Part shown: one piece after another, positions 15,546-22,552 of the stretch | Layout: each line of letters begins with the position of its first letter | Numbering within the stretch: the stretch's first letter is position 1 | DNA from: Jiangella aurantiaca | GTDB lineage: Bacteria; Actinomycetota; Actinomycetes; Jiangellales; Jiangellaceae | Direction of reading: 5' to 3' | DNA length: 33,509 nucleotides | Assembly (NCBI RefSeq): GCF_004349105.1 | Contig: NZ_SMLB01000065.1 | Location: 1-33,509 of the forward strand | Made by a program: the position numbers and the translations under genes | The notes under the pieces: model-generated | Seen by the model: the letters and a program-made list of their open reading frames with translations, nothing else | The model's database searches: none | Told to the model about the DNA's origin: nothing

Positions 15546-16838
15546 CAAGGGCGCGCGGCTGCGGGTGGCGGCCAGCGCGCCCAGCGCGAGCGTGATGGCG
15601 AACGCGCCGTACGCGACCGGCGCGCCGTCGTCGAGGCTGGCCAACGCCCCGCCGCCGGCCCGGCCGAGCAGCCCGCCGATCGCCTCGGCCGTGATCACCG
15701 CCGTGGCCAGCTCGGCCGCGAGCGCCTCGCGGCGCGGCGCGGCGGGCGCGAGACTGGCCGGCGGCGTGGTGGAGCGCAGGTAGAGCCCGGGGTAGGCCAG
15801 CCCGACCCCGGCGCCGCCGACGGTCCAGGCGACCAGTGCGGCGGCGAACTCCCGTGGCCCAGCAGCCAGCACGGCCGCCGCTGCCGCCGTCAGGGCCAGC
15901 CCGGCCGCCGGGACCTGCCGCTCGGGCGCTGCCCGGGTGACCAGCAGGCTGGTCAGCGCCCACGCGATCGGGGCGGCGCTCAGCACGACCGCCGCACGGG
16001 CGGGGCCGACGCCGTACTCGTCGGTCAGCAGGACGGTGATGAGGCTGTCGGCCCCGCCGTACCCGGCGCCGAACAGCGTCATCGCGGCCAGGGCCGCGGG
16101 GGCGCCGCGCCGCAGCCGAGCCGTCCCCGCGGGGAGCAGCACGACCGTCCCGGCGACGGCGGCGAGCGCACCCGCCGCGGCGGCGAGCCAGACGCCGTCC
16201 GCGAGCACGACGGCGGCCGCGCCTGCTGGGACCAGCAGCCCGGCCGGCCGCAGGTGCCGCCCGTCGCCGGACGGTGCCGCCTCGCCGCGGACCGCGCTCA
16301 CCACCAGGAACCGCCCGGCCAGCACGACCGGCACCGGGGCCAGCAGCGCCCACCGCCAGCCGGCCACGTGCTCGAGCGCGAGCGTCGCGGCGGGGCCGAC
16401 CATCGCGGGCAAGATCCACATCGCCGACGACGCTGCGACCACCTTCAGACGCAGCCGCACGCTCAGCCGCCGGATCGCCACGCTGATTCCGAAGACCGCG
16501 AGCAGGCCGCCCGCCGCGCCGGCGGTGAACTGGCCGAGCGCGAACACCCACGCGTGCTGTGCCGTCGCGGCGACGACCAGCCCGCCGACGTAGAACACCG
16601 TCCCGAGCGCCAGCGTCCGCCCGGCGCCCAGCCGGCGCAGCACCGTCCCCGCCAGCGGCATCGCGACGAACAGGCCGAGCGTGCCGCCCGCGATCAGCAG
16701 CCCGAGCCGGTCGCGGGCGCCGAGGTCGGCGGCGATGATCGGCAGCAGCGTCGATGCGACGAACGTGCTGACGGCGGCGGCGAACTCGAGCGCGACGATG
16801 CCCACGGCGAGCCGTCGATCGTCCACCTTCCTGCTCAT
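15537..16838 (-). CDS. 12-TM MFS transporter
   Basis: This 433-residue, very hydrophobic protein has about 12 predicted helices. TM1 is VGIVALEFAAAVSTFVASTLLPIIAADL, and the loop between TM2 and TM3 is the short LAGTVLRRLGAGRTLALG, a motif-A-like segment. It matches the general DHA1/sugar-efflux plan but has no substrate-specific motif that I recognise. The ATG at 16838 has no Shine-Dalgarno site; a TAGATT box and a 3-codon ORF overlapping it as ATGA lie just upstream. The 3' end carries a 19-bp tandem duplication. Confidence 0.83.
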   Translation of the reverse strand: MSRKVDDRRLAVGIVALEFAAAVSTFVASTLLPIIAADLGARDRLGLLIAGGTLGLFVAMPLAGTVLRRLGAGRTLALGTVFYVGGLVVAATAQHAWVFALGQFTAGAAGGLLAVFGISVAIRRLSVRLRLKVVAASSAMWILPAMVGPAATLALEHVAGWRWALLAPVPVVLAGRFLVVSAVRGEAAPSGDGRHLRPAGLLVPAGAAAVVLADGVWLAAAAGALAAVAGTVVLLPAGTARLRRGAPAALAAMTLFGAGYGGADSLITVLLTDEYGVGPARAAVVLSAAPIAWALTSLLVTRAAPERQVPAAGLALTAAAAAVLAAGPREFAAALVAWTVGGAGVGLAYPGLYLRSTTPPASLAPAAPRREALAAELATAVITAEAIGGLLGRAGGGALASLDDGAPVAYGAFAITLALGALAATRSRAPLCP

Positions 16839-16858
16839 GCGAGCATGCTAGCAATCTA
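16835..16858 (-). promoter_or_regulatory. Leaderless -10 and three-codon ORF before the MFS gene
   Basis: On the minus strand TAGATT (16858-16853) is followed by GCTAGC and an ATG at 16846 that reads ATG CTC GCA TGA. Its TGA overlaps the MFS ATG (ATGA at 16838-16835). Transcription from the first A would leave the MFS start only 8 nt from the 5' end, without a ribosome site. Confidence 0.4.
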
Positions 16859-16949
16859 GTGCCGCCCACCACGAGCAGGCGGCGGTCGCGCTGGTCAGGG
16901 CGCGAATCAGTGACGCGAATCACTAGGACGGGGAACGGCGCAACGACGG

Positions 16950-17222
16950 TCAGCCGGCGGCGGGAGTGATGTCGAGACTGACCTCGTCGCCGACGGCGGC
17001 ACCGGCGGCCTCCAGCGCCGCCTTGCTGACGCCGACGCACAATCCGCCACCGGTGACGAGCATCGTGCTGCCGGTGAACGGCGCGTCCTCGATGGTGCCG
17101 GTCACACGGTATTGGCGGCGCCCGCCGAGCTCGGCGACGAGCTCCGCCGGGACGTCGACGACCGCCAGGCCGCCGGGCTTGTCCTCGCGCCAGCGGCGCA
17201 CCCGTCCGGTGAACGCCACCAT
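16950..17222 (-). CDS. DUF1905 domain protein
   Basis: This 90-residue protein consists of a single DUF1905 small beta-barrel (VAFTGRVRRWREDKPGGLAVVDVPAELVAEL, then TGTIEDAPFTGSTMLVTGGGLCVGVSKAALEAAGAAVGDEVSLDI). The domain is often fused to a YdeI/OmdA-like region, but here it is alone. Its biochemical role is unknown. The ATG at 17222 is chosen from the conserved start; there is no clear ribosome site. It is divergent from the SRPBCC gene across a large imperfect palindrome that may control both. Confidence 0.8.
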   Translation of the reverse strand: MVAFTGRVRRWREDKPGGLAVVDVPAELVAELGGRRQYRVTGTIEDAPFTGSTMLVTGGGLCVGVSKAALEAAGAAVGDEVSLDITPAAG

Positions 17223-17254
17223 GCAGGCAGTGTGCCACCGAGCGCCCCGCCTCT

Positions 17255-17309
17255 CCATGATCATCAACCTTTGTGCTGCGATCACGACACAAGAGGTCGA
17301 TGATCATGG
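17255..17309. promoter_or_regulatory. Large imperfect palindrome between divergent genes
   Basis: Left arm 17255-17275 and right arm 17288-17309 share CCATGATCATC, ACCT and TTGTG with one mismatch and one inserted base; the loop is 12 nt. It lies centrally between the DUF1905 and SRPBCC starts, fitting an operator or a cruciform. Confidence 0.6.
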
Positions 17310-17341
17310 GAGTCACCGGCGACCAGGGCCATACTGGCGGT

Positions 17342-17785
17342 ATGGCCGTCGACGTCGTGACCGAGGTCGTCATCGCCCGGCCGCCGGAGGAGGTCGCCGC
17401 CTACGCCGGCGACCCGACACACGCGCCCGAGTGGTACGCGAACATCGAGTCGGTGAGCTGGCAGACGCCGCCGCCGATGGGCGTGGGGTCGCGCCTGGAC
17501 TTCGTCGCCCGGTTCCTCGGCCGCACGCTCGACTACACCTACGAGGTGGTCGAGTCCGGCCCGGACCGGCTGGTCATGCGGACGGCGCAGGGTCCGTTCC
17601 CGATGGAGACGACCTACACCTGGGAGCCGGCGGGCGACGGCGGCACGCGCATGACGCTGCGCAACCGCGGTGAGCCGGCCGGGTTCGCCAAGGTCGCCGG
17701 GCCGATGATGGCGGCGGCGATCCGGCGAGCGAACGAGAAGGATCTCGTCAGGCTCAAGCAGATCCTGGAATCCGGCGCTCGATGA
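17342..17785 (+). CDS. SRPBCC-family (START-like) protein
   Basis: This 147-residue protein has the helix-grip fold: the N-terminal strand TEVVIARPPEEVAAYAGDPTHAPEWYANIESVSW, a mid-region with LDYTYEVVESGPDRLVMRTAQGPF and TYTWEPAGDGGTRMTLRNRG, and the long C-terminal helix with RANEKDLVRLKQILE. Members bind lipids or polyketides or act as cyclases; no ligand can be named. The ATG at 17342 is favoured because CATACT lies 6 nt upstream as a leaderless -10; the frame is open further upstream but crosses the palindrome. It is divergent from the DUF1905 gene. Confidence 0.83.
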   Translation: MAVDVVTEVVIARPPEEVAAYAGDPTHAPEWYANIESVSWQTPPPMGVGSRLDFVARFLGRTLDYTYEVVESGPDRLVMRTAQGPFPMETTYTWEPAGDGGTRMTLRNRGEPAGFAKVAGPMMAAAIRRANEKDLVRLKQILESGAR

Positions 17786-17800
17786 CCGGCGCCCGTTTCG

Positions 17801-17881
17801 ACGAGGGCCGCCGCCCGGCTCGCGCTGGAGACCGGCGAGACGCTCTACGCCGAGTTCGGCCGCCCGGTCCGCGCCGGCTGA
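17801..17881 (+). pseudogene. C-terminal gene remnant
   Basis: A 26-codon frame with normal high-GC codon use reads RAAARLALETGETLYAEFGR and ends in PVRAG and a TGA. It has no start codon or upstream body. It looks like the tail of a lost gene, wedged between the SRPBCC and phytase stop codons. I do not recognise the family. Confidence 0.3.
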
Positions 17882-17893
17882 CGCCGTCGGCCG

Positions 17894-19222
17894 TCAACGC
17901 ATCCGCGGGTCGTTGGCCGGGGCCGTGCTGACCTGCAGGCCGAGCGCGTCGGCGACCAGGCCCCAGTCGACGTAGGAGAAGTTGGTCGCGTCGCGCTCCG
18001 GGTCGACGTCCGGGCCGGTCTCCGGCTCGTCGTGGGTGACCAGCAGGCCTTCGCGGTAGTCGCCGACGACGCGGTTGGTGACCGCAAGGCCGTCCGAGCC
18101 GTTGACGCCGTCGATGCCGTCGCCCGCGACCCGGAAGGTGCCCAGCGCCGAGTTGTGGCCCGTCGTCGAATAGACGGCGAACCGGTCGTCGCCCTGGCTG
18201 GAGACGAGGACGTAGCCGACCCGGCCGCGCCCGTAGTAGACGTCGACCCCCTCGGCGTCGGCGACCAGGTTCGGACCGCCGAGTCCGGGCTGGTCCGGGT
18301 CGACCGGCACGCATTCCTCGGTCTCCTCGTCGTAGACGTCGTGGACGCCGAAGTCGGCGACCTCGTCGATCAGCCGCGGCTCGCCGGTGCCCAGCGGCAG
18401 CGGGATCCGCCACAGGCCGACGTCCTCCTGGGTCGCGTACAGCACGTCGGTCCGCTGGTCGACGGCGACGCCCTCGAGCTGCGGGCCGACGCCTGGCTCC
18501 TCGCACGGGACCCAGGTGCCGCCGTCGGGGAGCGGGAAGCGGTCCGGCAGCTTCAGGTGCTCGACGTCGGCATAGGCGACGGTGCCGTCGCGCCGGGCGA
18601 CCAGGCGGGCGGTCGCGATGGTCGTCGCGCCCTCCTGGGTCACGACGGCGTACGTGTCGCGGTCGTCCGGCTGCCAGACGGCGACGCCGTACGCGGTCTG
18701 CTCATTCGAGACCGTCTCGCGGTCCGGGCTGAACAGGAACTCCTGCTCCGGCGCGGTGACCTCGCGCAGCGGCGTCGCGGCGCGCGAGCCGGCCGGGTCG
18801 ATGGCGAAGAACCGCAGCTGATCGTTGTACCGGTCCGAGACCACGGCGACGTCGACCGTCCGGCCGCCCAGGCGGACCCCGTAGGCGATGTCGACGTTGT
18901 TGTACCGCCCGTCCACGCCGTCGGCGCGCGGTGCCGGGGCGGCCGGCAGCCACTGCACCTCGCGAGAGTCGAGGTCGTAGACGCGCAGCCCGCCCTCCTT
19001 CGCCGTCACGATCACGATCGACCGGCCGGAATGCTCCGGGTGCACCCAGATCGCCGGATCGTCGCCGGAGGCGTTGCCGCCCTCCTCGTCGTCGTACAGC
19101 ACCGGCGTTTCGTTGTCCGTGGTGACGACGGCGGGCGGGGTGACCCTCGGCGCGCCGGCGGCCGGCAGCGCGAGCGTGAGGGCGATCGGGACGACGGCGG
19201 CGAGGGCGGCGGTTCGGCGCAT
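17894..19222 (-). CDS. Secreted beta-propeller phytase
   Basis: This 442-residue precursor has a Sec signal (MRRTAALAAVVPIALTLALPAAGA). BPP motifs are present: DDPAIWVHP (54-62), RYNNVDIAYG, VVSDRYNDQLRFF, then EEPGVGPQLEGVAVDQ, and a late DGIDGVNGSDGLAVT. The family is a six-bladed propeller that hydrolyses phytate with calcium at the exposed face. The start at 19222 is chosen for the signal peptide; the upstream frame extends 59 codons further but is not signal-like and overlaps the yaaA promoter. It is divergent from the yaaA remnant. It would release phosphate from plant or soil phytate. Confidence 0.88.
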   Translation of the reverse strand: MRRTAALAAVVPIALTLALPAAGAPRVTPPAVVTTDNETPVLYDDEEGGNASGDDPAIWVHPEHSGRSIVIVTAKEGGLRVYDLDSREVQWLPAAPAPRADGVDGRYNNVDIAYGVRLGGRTVDVAVVSDRYNDQLRFFAIDPAGSRAATPLREVTAPEQEFLFSPDRETVSNEQTAYGVAVWQPDDRDTYAVVTQEGATTIATARLVARRDGTVAYADVEHLKLPDRFPLPDGGTWVPCEEPGVGPQLEGVAVDQRTDVLYATQEDVGLWRIPLPLGTGEPRLIDEVADFGVHDVYDEETEECVPVDPDQPGLGGPNLVADAEGVDVYYGRGRVGYVLVSSQGDDRFAVYSTTGHNSALGTFRVAGDGIDGVNGSDGLAVTNRVVGDYREGLLVTHDEPETGPDVDPERDATNFSYVDWGLVADALGLQVSTAPANDPRMR

Positions 19223-19308
19223 GATCGGGAGCCTGCTCCCGCAACCCTGCCGCCCGCGTGGCCGGTGAGCGAACGCTCGGCGAACACGTGCGGACCTACG
19301 CTTGATCC

Positions 19309-19500
19309 GTGCTGATCGTGCTGCGTCCGTCGGAGACGCAGGCCCGGCCGGCTCGCGGCCGCGGCCTGGACGGCGCCCGCGGTGGCGCCGCGTCGTCATC
19401 GTGTCGTCGCTGTTCGGGGCGCTGCGTCTGGGCGACCGGGTGCCGTCGTACCGGCTGCCGACCTGCGCGCGCCTCGACGGCCTCGCCCTGGGTGCTCGAC
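19309..19500 (+). pseudogene. yaaA: yaaA (peroxide stress/DUF328) pseudogene with internal deletion
   Basis: The GTG at 19309 opens MLIVLRPSETQARPARGRGLD, matching the YaaA N-terminus (LPPSEGK block). After about 30 codons the frame shifts, and VVIVSSLFGALRLGDRVPSY followed by RLPTCARLDGL matches the C-terminal YaaA block (LxGALRPxDRIPxYRLxMG). Intact YaaA is about 250 residues; here about 65 are left, so the centre is deleted. TACGCT lies 6 nt before the GTG, so the leaderless promoter remains. YaaA lowers intracellular iron during peroxide stress; this copy cannot do so. The downstream hydrolase gene ends close by on the other strand. Confidence 0.75.
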
Positions 19501-19507
19501 GTGCGAG

Positions 19508-20458
19508 TCAGCTGAGCAGGAATGACCGCAGTGCGGCGCCGAGGCGCGCGTCATCGGCCGGCTGGTCCGGGTACTCGGCGTGGCCGGCGGCGAGGACCAC
19601 CAGTTGCTTCGGCCCCGGGATCGCGTTGTGGACGGCGAACTGGCCGGGCGGCGGGACGGCCGGGTCCCACAGCGCCGGCGCCACGAGCATCGGGATGCGC
19701 AGCCGCCGGGCCGCCGTCGCCGCGTCGAAGAACCGCAGCACCTCGCGTGCCGCCGGATGCCGGGCGACGTGCAGGCGGACCGCCTCGCCGCTGCCGGTGC
19801 AGGGCATGGTGAGGCGCAGGTCGTGGTTGCCGAAGCTGGGCACCGTCAGGGCGCCGCGGTCGAACCGGTCGTCCCAGGGCAGCGCCAGCGCGCCGATGCC
19901 GCCGCCGAAGCTGGCGCCGGCATAAGCGACCCGGTCCGGCGGCTCCGGGAGCAGCGCCAACAGCGCCGACGCCGCGCACCAGACGTCGGCGGCGCTGCCG
20001 CCGTGCACGTATGTCTCGGCCGACGCGATGCCGTGCAGGACGTGCTCGGCCGACACCGCCGGGATCCCCGGCACCAGCCCCCGCATTGGCAGCCCGCGCG
20101 ATGCGGCGAACAGGACGGCGGTGCCGGGCAGGGCCAGGCCCGGGTCGGGCTCCTCGCGGCCTCCGTACCCGTGCCCGACGACCACGGCGCGCTCCACTCT
20201 GTCCGGCGGCAGCCACAGCCAGCCGCCCAGCCGCACCCCGTCCAGCGAGGTGAACTCCACGTCGTGCCAGCCGGGACGGCCGGGCACCGGCCTACTGGCC
20301 GGCGCGGGGTCCACCGCCAGCGCCCGCTCGTAGAGCGTCGTCCAGAACCCGGCGAAGCCGGCCGGTTCCGCCGACGCGCCCACCGTCAGCAGGGCCGCCT
20401 GGTCGTAGCCGTACGTGGCGTCGAAGGCGTCGGGGCCGAACCAGGCGTCGTAGGGCAT
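19508..20458 (-). CDS. Acetyl-xylan-esterase-like alpha/beta hydrolase
   Basis: This 316-residue hydrolase of the AXE1/cephalosporin-C deacetylase group has VVVGHGYGG (oxyanion-hole region) near 93, the nucleophile elbow GASFGGG with Ser183, the acid Asp265 (PALWDPAVPP) and His293 (LAAGHAEYP). The blocks EFTSLDGVRLGGWLWLP and ALPWDDRFDRGALTVPSFGNHD are as in the family. It probably deacetylates sugars or other esters. There is no signal peptide, so it is cytoplasmic. The ATG at 20458 starts the conserved part; TAGCGT about 14 nt upstream fits a short-leader promoter. Confidence 0.87.
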   Translation of the reverse strand: MPYDAWFGPDAFDATYGYDQAALLTVGASAEPAGFAGFWTTLYERALAVDPAPASRPVPGRPGWHDVEFTSLDGVRLGGWLWLPPDRVERAVVVGHGYGGREEPDPGLALPGTAVLFAASRGLPMRGLVPGIPAVSAEHVLHGIASAETYVHGGSAADVWCAASALLALLPEPPDRVAYAGASFGGGIGALALPWDDRFDRGALTVPSFGNHDLRLTMPCTGSGEAVRLHVARHPAAREVLRFFDAATAARRLRIPMLVAPALWDPAVPPPGQFAVHNAIPGPKQLVVLAAGHAEYPDQPADDARLGAALRSFLLS

Positions 20459-20522
20459 AGGCACGACCCGTGACGCTAGCGAACCGGGTGCTCGCGGTGG
20501 TGCGCCGGGCCACCCGCCTGGG

Positions 20523-20790
20523 TCAGCGGGGCTCGCGGAACCACACCGCCAGCACGGCGGTGATGCCGGGCAGGGCGAGCAGGACCGGGATCGTGCTGCC
20601 CAGCCACAGGGAGACGTACTGGTCGTAGGGGTCGCCGCCGGCCCCGGCGACCGCGGCCAGTGGACATTCCCAGCACGAACAGCGTGGTCACGGTGGCGCG
20701 CACGCCGCGGTCGCGCTTCGCCGCCCAGATCGCCACCAGCCAGCTGGCCAGCCCGAGTACCGACGGAGTGCCTGTGGCGAACCACCGTGC
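20523..20790 (-). pseudogene. Frameshifted membrane-protein remnant
   Basis: On the minus strand one frame reads LGLASWLVAIWAAKRDRGVR and ATVTTLFVLGMS (about 20770-20660), and the next frame continues as AGAGGDPYDQYVSLWLG, then STIPVLLALPGITAVLAVWF and a TGA at 20523-20525. Together these give two or three hydrophobic segments typical of a small actinobacterial membrane protein, but they lie in different frames. A one- or two-base indel near 20660 explains this. It is not recognised further; a sequencing error is the alternative. Confidence 0.5.
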
Positions 20791-21005
20791 TGCTGATTCG
20801 CGAGACGCCGCGCCGTGCCGCTGACGGCATGGAAGCAGCTGACCACCACCTGGGAGTTCCGCAGCATGGCGACGGAGAGTCAGCGTGCCCTGGTCCGACG
20901 CTCGACTCCGGGACGGCCTCGTCCTAGCTCGGCTTCGCGGTGTCGGCGGCGTGGAGCGTGCAGCGCAGGACGACCGACGCCTGATGGGGATTGGGCACTG
21001 GCGCT

Positions 21006-21033
21006 GAGAGCGCGGGTCCTCCTGCGCGCTCTC
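21006..21033 (+). terminator. Hairpin upstream of the CRP-type promoter
   Basis: GAGAGCGCG (21006-21014) and CGCGCTCTC (21025-21033) pair perfectly over 9 bp with a 10-nt loop, followed by GTTGTGTGTG. It could insulate the membrane-protein promoter from upstream reading. The 280 nt around it (about 20800-21080) hold no recognisable gene. Confidence 0.55.
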
Positions 21034-21037
21034 GTTG

Positions 21038-21081
21038 TGTGTGCCAAGTCACAGAACCGGTCACCCGCGTCGCTCTAGCGT
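21038..21081 (+). promoter_or_regulatory. CRP-type box placed about -42 from a predicted start
   Basis: TGTGTGCCAAGTCACA (21038-21053) matches TGTGA-N6-TCACA at 9 of 10 positions. A TAGCGT -10-like box follows at 21076-21081, predicting a start near 21088, so the box centre would be about -42. That is the class II activator position known for CRP. Confidence 0.5.
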
Positions 21082-21122
21082 CGCCGCGTCCTGACGTTCT
21101 ATGGCGAGCTGGAGGTTCGGTC

Positions 21123-21575
21123 ATGACGAATGCACAGGCGACATCGCGTACGGTCGCGCTCCCGGCGCGGGTCGGCGCCGGGATCGTGGGGGGCCTCGTC
21201 GGTGGTGTGGGGTTCGGGATCCTCATGCAGGCGATGGACATGATGCCGATGGTGGCGGACCTGATCGGCAGCACGTCGGAGAGCGTGGGTTGGCTGGTCC
21301 ACCTGTTCAACTCGGCCTTGTTCGGTGCGATCTTCGCGCTCCTGTTCGGGCGCTGGATCGGCGACCTCGGCCCGGCGGCCGTGCTGGGGCTGCTCTATGG
21401 CGTATTCTGGTGGCTGGTCGGGGCGCTGTGGATCATGCCCGCATGGCTCGGAATGAGCGAGATGATCTTCGAGATCGGCAACGCTCAGTGGCAGAGCTTC
21501 GTCGGCCACCTCTTCTACGGCCTGTTGCTCGCCGTCACCTACGTGCTGCTGGCGCCTCGGCTGGCACGGCGTTGA
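21123..21575 (+). CDS. Small four-TM membrane protein of unknown function
   Basis: This 150-residue protein has about four hydrophobic stretches (VGAGIVGGLVGGVGFGILMQ; LVHLFNSALFGAIFALLFG; AAVLGLLYGVFWWLVGALWI; FVGHLFYGLLLAVTYVLLA). The glycine-rich first helix and the HLFxGLLLA ending resemble small uncharacterised actinobacterial membrane proteins (DUF1440/DUF6789-like), but I cannot assign a family with confidence. GGAGG precedes the ATG by 7 nt. The promoter carries a CRP-type box and the Crp-family gene follows in the same direction, so the two may be functionally linked. Confidence 0.75.
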   Translation: MTNAQATSRTVALPARVGAGIVGGLVGGVGFGILMQAMDMMPMVADLIGSTSESVGWLVHLFNSALFGAIFALLFGRWIGDLGPAAVLGLLYGVFWWLVGALWIMPAWLGMSEMIFEIGNAQWQSFVGHLFYGLLLAVTYVLLAPRLARR

Positions 21576-21612
21576 CGGCCGTCCGGAGCGGGACGGTGCT
21601 GTGGCGTCGTAT

Positions 21613-21647
21613 TGTCTGACGGAAGGGCTCGATGCCCTGAACAGACA
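21613..21647 (+). ncRNA. Nested hairpin in the leader of the Crp-family gene
   Basis: TGTCTG (21613-21618) pairs with CAGACA (21642-21647), and AGGGC (21624-21628) pairs with GCCCT (21634-21638) inside it. It lies about 60 nt before the ATG and could be a leader structure or the end of the upstream message. No known riboswitch class is recognised. Confidence 0.35.
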
Positions 21648-21705
21648 GCCGTGGGGTGAGCGTCCGCCGCCGTGGGCGCCGGGCCGGCGTGAGGAGGCGT
21701 CACGC

Positions 21706-22410
21706 ATGGAGCGGCTGGCCGCTGAGCCGGACAAGCTGTGGTGCCTGTCGGAAGTCGACATCTTCCGCGATCTGTCCGATCAGGAGATGCAGGTCATCGC
21801 GGACAACGCGCCGATGCGCACGTATGCGGCCGGTGAGCTGCTGTTCTCCCCGCACAACCCGGTCGAGGTGCTGTTCATCCTCAAGCGCGGCCGGGTGCGG
21901 GTGTTCCGGATCTCCGGTGACGGCCGGGCGCTGACGACGGCGATCATCTCTCCTGGGACGATCTTCGGCGAGATGGTGCTGCTCGGCCAGCACATGTACG
22001 ACAACTTCGCCGAGGCGCTGGACGAGGCCGTTGTCTGCGTGATGAGCAGGGCGGACGTCCACCGGTTCCTGCTGGCGGACCAGCGCATCGCGATCCGGAT
22101 CGCGGAGATCCTCGGCCAGCGGCTGGTGGACATGGAGCGCCGCTTCACCGACACCGTGTTCAAGAGTGTCCCGCAACGGATCGCGGCGACGCTTGCGATG
22201 CTCGCGCGCCAGAGTCCGCGTTCGGGCTTCCTGGCGCGTGGGCAGCAGATCACTCTCACGCACGAGCAGCTCGCCGCACTGGTCGGGACGTCCCGGGAGA
22301 CCGCGACCAAGGTACTCGGCGAGTTCGCCGACAACGGTCTGCTCCGCCTGGGACGCGGTCGCATCACCGTGCTGGATGCGGCCAGGCTCGACGCCGAGAC
22401 GGGTACCTGA
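21706..22410 (+). CDS. Crp/Fnr-family transcriptional regulator
   Basis: This 234-residue protein has an N-terminal cyclic-nucleotide-binding-like beta-roll (20-125: YAAGELLFSPHNPVEVLFIL, then GTIFGEMVLLGQ) and a C-terminal winged helix (about 155-225). The phosphate-binding cassette keeps GE (89-90), but the Arg-Ser/Thr pair that grips cAMP is replaced by MYDNFAEAL, so cAMP may not be the ligand. The recognition helix TSRETATKVLGEF keeps Arg197 and Glu198, with Lys202 in place of CRP Arg185, which fits TGTGA half-sites. Cys13 and Cys111 are the only cysteines. AGGAGG lies 8 nt before the ATG. CRP-type boxes are found nearby. Confidence 0.9.
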   Translation: MERLAAEPDKLWCLSEVDIFRDLSDQEMQVIADNAPMRTYAAGELLFSPHNPVEVLFILKRGRVRVFRISGDGRALTTAIISPGTIFGEMVLLGQHMYDNFAEALDEAVVCVMSRADVHRFLLADQRIAIRIAEILGQRLVDMERRFTDTVFKSVPQRIAATLAMLARQSPRSGFLARGQQITLTHEQLAALVGTSRETATKVLGEFADNGLLRLGRGRITVLDAARLDAETGT

Positions 22411-22529
22411 GTCGCGCAGGGCCCGTCGACGGCCACCGCCGCCCGCAACGTCCGGTCGCGCACCACAGGGCCGGCCGTCGTGATGGCGGCCATCAGTGCG
22501 GCCACTCCCACTGCCGTCGGTGTCGTGCT

Positions 22530-22552
22530 CGATCTGGGCTGTACCCAGATCG
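22530..22552 (+). terminator. Hairpin downstream of the Crp-family gene
   Basis: CGATCTGGG (22530-22538) and CCCAGATCG (22544-22552) form a perfect 9-bp stem with a 5-nt loop, 120 nt after the stop codon. The terminator role is inferred. Confidence 0.5.

Noticed and set aside
15505..17373. A 622-codon minus-strand frame across the MFS, DUF1905 and palindrome region
   Set aside because: It is an Arg/Gly-rich shadow of the MFS transporter frame, which has clear membrane helices.
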